From assembly GCA_013695075.1 (NCBI GenBank), contig JACDBE010000382.1:1-6843 (forward strand): a DNA stretch of 6,843 nt. The letters run 5' to 3'. This DNA is from Acidimicrobiia bacterium. Lineage in GTDB: Bacteria > Actinomycetota > Acidimicrobiia > Spongiisociales > UBA5794. Every line of letters begins with the position of its first letter. Position 1 is the first letter of the stretch. This document shows positions 4,789 to 6,843 of this stretch, piece by piece. The notes under the pieces were generated by a model. It was not told the DNA's origin. It saw only the letters and a list, made by a program, of their open reading frames with translations, and searched no databases. The position numbers were made by a program, and so were the translations under genes.

Positions 4789-6120
4789 ATGACGCTCGAC
4801 ACCGACCATCCGGCGTCGCCACAGCCCATCGCCACCGGGCGAACCTGGCGCGATCTGCCCCAGACCCCGCCCGAGGTCGACGAGCCCGCCGCGGTACCCG
4901 ACCTGGCGGTGGCGGCGGTCCCCCCGACCACCACCCGGCAGGTCCCGGTGGAGACCGGCCCGGTCACCGTCGAGCTGCCGCCCGCGCCGGCGCACCCCGT
5001 CACCGCCCCGCCGACGCCGTGGCCACCCGGGGCTCCTCCGCCGTCGCCGGTGCGGGGCCGGCCCGGGTTCGATCGATGGGGCTGGGTGCTGGGGATCATC
5101 GGCGCCTTGGCGCTGATCGCTGCTCTGCTCGCCTGGTCCCCGTGGGAGGACGAACCCGGACTGGCCGTCCCCGGGCTCGCCGGGATCGACGAGCCCATCG
5201 CCGATGTGGCTGCCGCCCTGCTGCCCTCGGTGGTGCAGATCGAACGCGACGGCATGGTCGGGTCCGGCTTCGCCTACGCCGACGGGGGACGCATCCTCAC
5301 CGCCGCCCATGTGGTCGCCGGGGCCCGGGAGGTCACGGTGCGCACCTCGGACGGGCGGGAGCTCACCGGCGTGGTGCTCGGGGGAGACCCGGTGGCCGAC
5401 GTTGCCGTGGTCGAGGTCGACGGGGACATCCCGGCGGCGCCGCTGTCGCTCGACGACCCGGTGCGAGTGGGGCAGCTGGCCATCGCCATCGGCAGCCCTT
5501 TGGGATTCCGGCAGTCGGTCACCTCGGGCATCGTCTCCGCCGTCGACCGCGACCTCGACGTCCCCGGGGGGCGGCTGGAGGACCTCATCCAGACCGACGC
5601 CCCGATCAACCAGGGCAACTCCGGTGGTCCGCTGGCCGATAGGGAGGGGCGGGTCATTGGGGTCAACGTGGCCATCGCCAGTTTCTCCGGGGGCAGCGAC
5701 GGGCTCGGCTTCGCCGTCGCCATCGACCAGGCAGTGGCCATCGCCGAGCCTTTCACCGCCGACCAGCCCCAGCCCGACTCGCTCGACCCCGAATCCACGC
5801 TGCCCGGGCTGGGTGATCCCGGGGCGATCCCCCCTGAGTTGCGCGAACTGCTCGATCAGCTGCTCGAGGACCCCTCCAGCATCCAGCCAGACGATCTGGC
5901 GCCGCTGCTCGATGACTTCCTCGGTGGGCCCGGCGGGGACGGCCCGCTGACCGACCCCGAGCTGCGCAACCTGCTCGACCGGTTCCTCGAGGATCCCGAG
6001 GGGTTGAGCCCGGGAGATTTGCTGCCGCTGCTCGACGACTTCTTCGCCGGCGACGGCGAGCTCGACTCCATGCTGGAAGACCTGCTGGGGCTGCTCTACG
6101 AAAACCTGCTGGGGGAGTGA
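4789..6120 (+). CDS. Membrane-anchored HtrA-like (trypsin-fold) serine protease with acidic C-terminal repeats
   Basis: This is a 443-residue protein. Residues 1-95 are a proline-rich, low-complexity cytoplasmic segment; one transmembrane helix follows (about 97-116), placing the rest outside. Residues about 135-320 form an S1C/HtrA-type protease with an intact triad: H174 (T-A-A-H-V-V), D204 (V-A-D-V-A-V) and S278 (Q-G-N-S-G-G-P-L). It should cleave or quality-control envelope proteins. HtrA and PepD proteins normally carry a PDZ domain next; here there is none. Instead two related acidic leucine-rich units (349-384 and 389-424) are followed by a short amphipathic end (425-443). The ATG at 4789 is chosen, with AGGGA (4774-4778) ten bases upstream; a GTG at 4768 would add seven residues and cannot be excluded. 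The gene follows the two-component system and orphan gene and is probably cotranscribed with the MoxR gene five bases downstream. Confidence 0.92.
   Translation: MTLDTDHPASPQPIATGRTWRDLPQTPPEVDEPAAVPDLAVAAVPPTTTRQVPVETGPVTVELPPAPAHPVTAPPTPWPPGAPPPSPVRGRPGFDRWGWVLGIIGALALIAALLAWSPWEDEPGLAVPGLAGIDEPIADVAAALLPSVVQIERDGMVGSGFAYADGGRILTAAHVVAGAREVTVRTSDGRELTGVVLGGDPVADVAVVEVDGDIPAAPLSLDDPVRVGQLAIAIGSPLGFRQSVTSGIVSAVDRDLDVPGGRLEDLIQTDAPINQGNSGGPLADREGRVIGVNVAIASFSGGSDGLGFAVAIDQAVAIAEPFTADQPQPDSLDPESTLPGLGDPGAIPPELRELLDQLLEDPSSIQPDDLAPLLDDFLGGPGGDGPLTDPELRNLLDRFLEDPEGLSPGDLLPLLDDFFAGDGELDSMLEDLLGLLYENLLGE
5833..6060 (+). repeat. Tandem coding repeat in the protease C-terminus
   Basis: Two units with a 40-residue period, residues 349-384 and 389-424 of the protease. 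Both follow the scheme P-E-L-R-x-L-L-D-x-x-L-E-D-P, then P-x-D-L-x-P-L-L-D-D-F. By hand alignment 22 of 36 positions are identical. The units are strongly acidic and leucine-rich, and each looks like two short amphipathic helices joined by a D-P turn. Confidence 0.8.
6111..6117 (+). promoter_or_regulatory. Ribosome binding site of the MoxR gene, inside the protease gene
   Basis: GGGGGAG lies in the final codons of the protease gene, eight bases before the ATG at 6126. It fixes that start and implies that the two genes share one transcript. Confidence 0.7.
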
Positions 6121-6125
6121 AAGCC

Positions 6126-6843
6126 ATGATCGACGAGTTCGCCAAGCGATCGGCGCAGCTGGAACAGGCGCTGTTCGAGATGCGCCGGGTTGTGGTCGGC
6201 CAGGACCGCGCCCTGGAACGGTTGATGGTGGCGCTGCTGTCCGGCGGTCACTGCCTGCTGGAGGGGGTGCCCGGGTTGGGCAAGACGCTGACCCTCAACA
6301 CCCTGGCCCGGGTGCTGGGGGGCAGCTTCTCCCGGATCCAGTTCACCCCGGATCTGCTGCCCTCCGACATCGTGGGTACCCGCATCTACCTGGCGTCGAA
6401 GGAGAAGTTCGATGTGGAACCGGGCCCGGTGCTGGCCAACTTCGTGCTCGCCGACGAGATCAACCGGGCGCCGGCCAAGGTGCAGTCGGCGATGCTGGAG
6501 GTGATGCAGGAGCGCCAGGTCACCATCGGCGACCAGAGCTTCCCCGCCCCGGCGCCGTTTCTGGTGATGGCCACTCAGAACCCCATCGAATCCGAGGGGG
6601 TATACCCGCTGCCCGAGGCGCAGCGCGACCGGTTCATGATGCGGGTGCCGATGGGTTACCCCACCGTCGACGAGGAGCGCGAGATCGTCTACCGCATGGA
6701 CGTCGAAGCCTCGGCAGCGGAGCCCATCCTCGATCCCGGCGACGTGCTCGCCATGCAGCGGGTGTCCGGCGAGGTCTTCGTTGACCAGAAGGTGGTGGAC
6801 TACGCGCTGCGCATCGTCACCGCCACCCGGCGACCAGGCGATG
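6126..6843 (+). CDS. MoxR-family AAA+ ATPase, N-terminal part (runs off the window)
   Basis: 239 codons are present and the frame is open at the window end; typical MoxR ATPases are about 310-340 residues, so roughly the last quarter is missing. Visible motifs are V-V-V-G-Q-D (22-27), Walker A G-V-P-G-L-G-K-T (47-54), Walker B V-L-A-D-E-I-N-R-A-P with D110-E111, sensor 1 A-T-Q-N-P-I-E with N152, and L-P-E-A-Q-R-D-R-F with arginine-finger candidates R167/R169. These proteins are cytoplasmic chaperone-like ATPases that usually act with DUF58/VWA-domain partners and often sit next to transglutaminase-like membrane proteins. Such genes would be expected just beyond the window. Five bases separate it from the protease stop, so the two are probably one operon, linking it to envelope maintenance by context only. 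Confidence 0.95.
   Translation, partial: MIDEFAKRSAQLEQALFEMRRVVVGQDRALERLMVALLSGGHCLLEGVPGLGKTLTLNTLARVLGGSFSRIQFTPDLLPSDIVGTRIYLASKEKFDVEPGPVLANFVLADEINRAPAKVQSAMLEVMQERQVTIGDQSFPAPAPFLVMATQNPIESEGVYPLPEAQRDRFMMRVPMGYPTVDEEREIVYRMDVEASAAEPILDPGDVLAMQRVSGEVFVDQKVVDYALRIVTATRRPGD

Overview
The window is high-GC, densely packed bacterial DNA, probably from an actinobacterium. The evidence is strong G/C preference at third codon positions, GTG starts, and a trypsin-like protease with a long proline-rich cytoplasmic N-terminus of the kind common in Actinomycetota. The mix of families would suit an Acidimicrobiia-like lineage, but that placement is inference. There are no RNA genes, CRISPR arrays, transposases or phage genes.

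Left part (1-2260): the 3' end of a probable amidase_3-type cell-wall amidase; a four-helix membrane protein of unknown function, preceded by a conspicuous hairpin; a lipoprotein on the opposite strand joining a staphylococcal-nuclease fold to a lamin-tail domain, whose 3' end overlaps the membrane-protein gene by 13 bases; and, divergent from it, a small soluble protein of an uncharacterised actinobacterial family.

Middle (2261-4282): a tightly coupled two-component system. An OmpR-type response regulator starts at a GTG behind a strong ribosome binding site, and its stop codon overlaps the start of a two-helix, HAMP-containing histidine kinase (ATGA).

Right part (4283-6843): a GC-rich hairpin after the kinase; a small orphan gene with looser codon use and no visible signal peptide or convincing start, possibly a 5'-truncated gene for an exported protein; a membrane-anchored HtrA-like serine protease with an intact catalytic triad, in which the PDZ domain is replaced by two ~36-residue acidic leucine-rich repeats; and, 5 bases later, the start of a MoxR-family AAA+ ATPase that runs off the window.

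The order regulator, kinase, HtrA-like protease resembles mycobacterial mprA-mprB-pepD, an envelope-stress module. The kinase probably senses an envelope signal and the regulator may control the protease and the MoxR cluster. The most unusual element is the protease's C-terminal repeat. No clearly new multi-gene system is evident.
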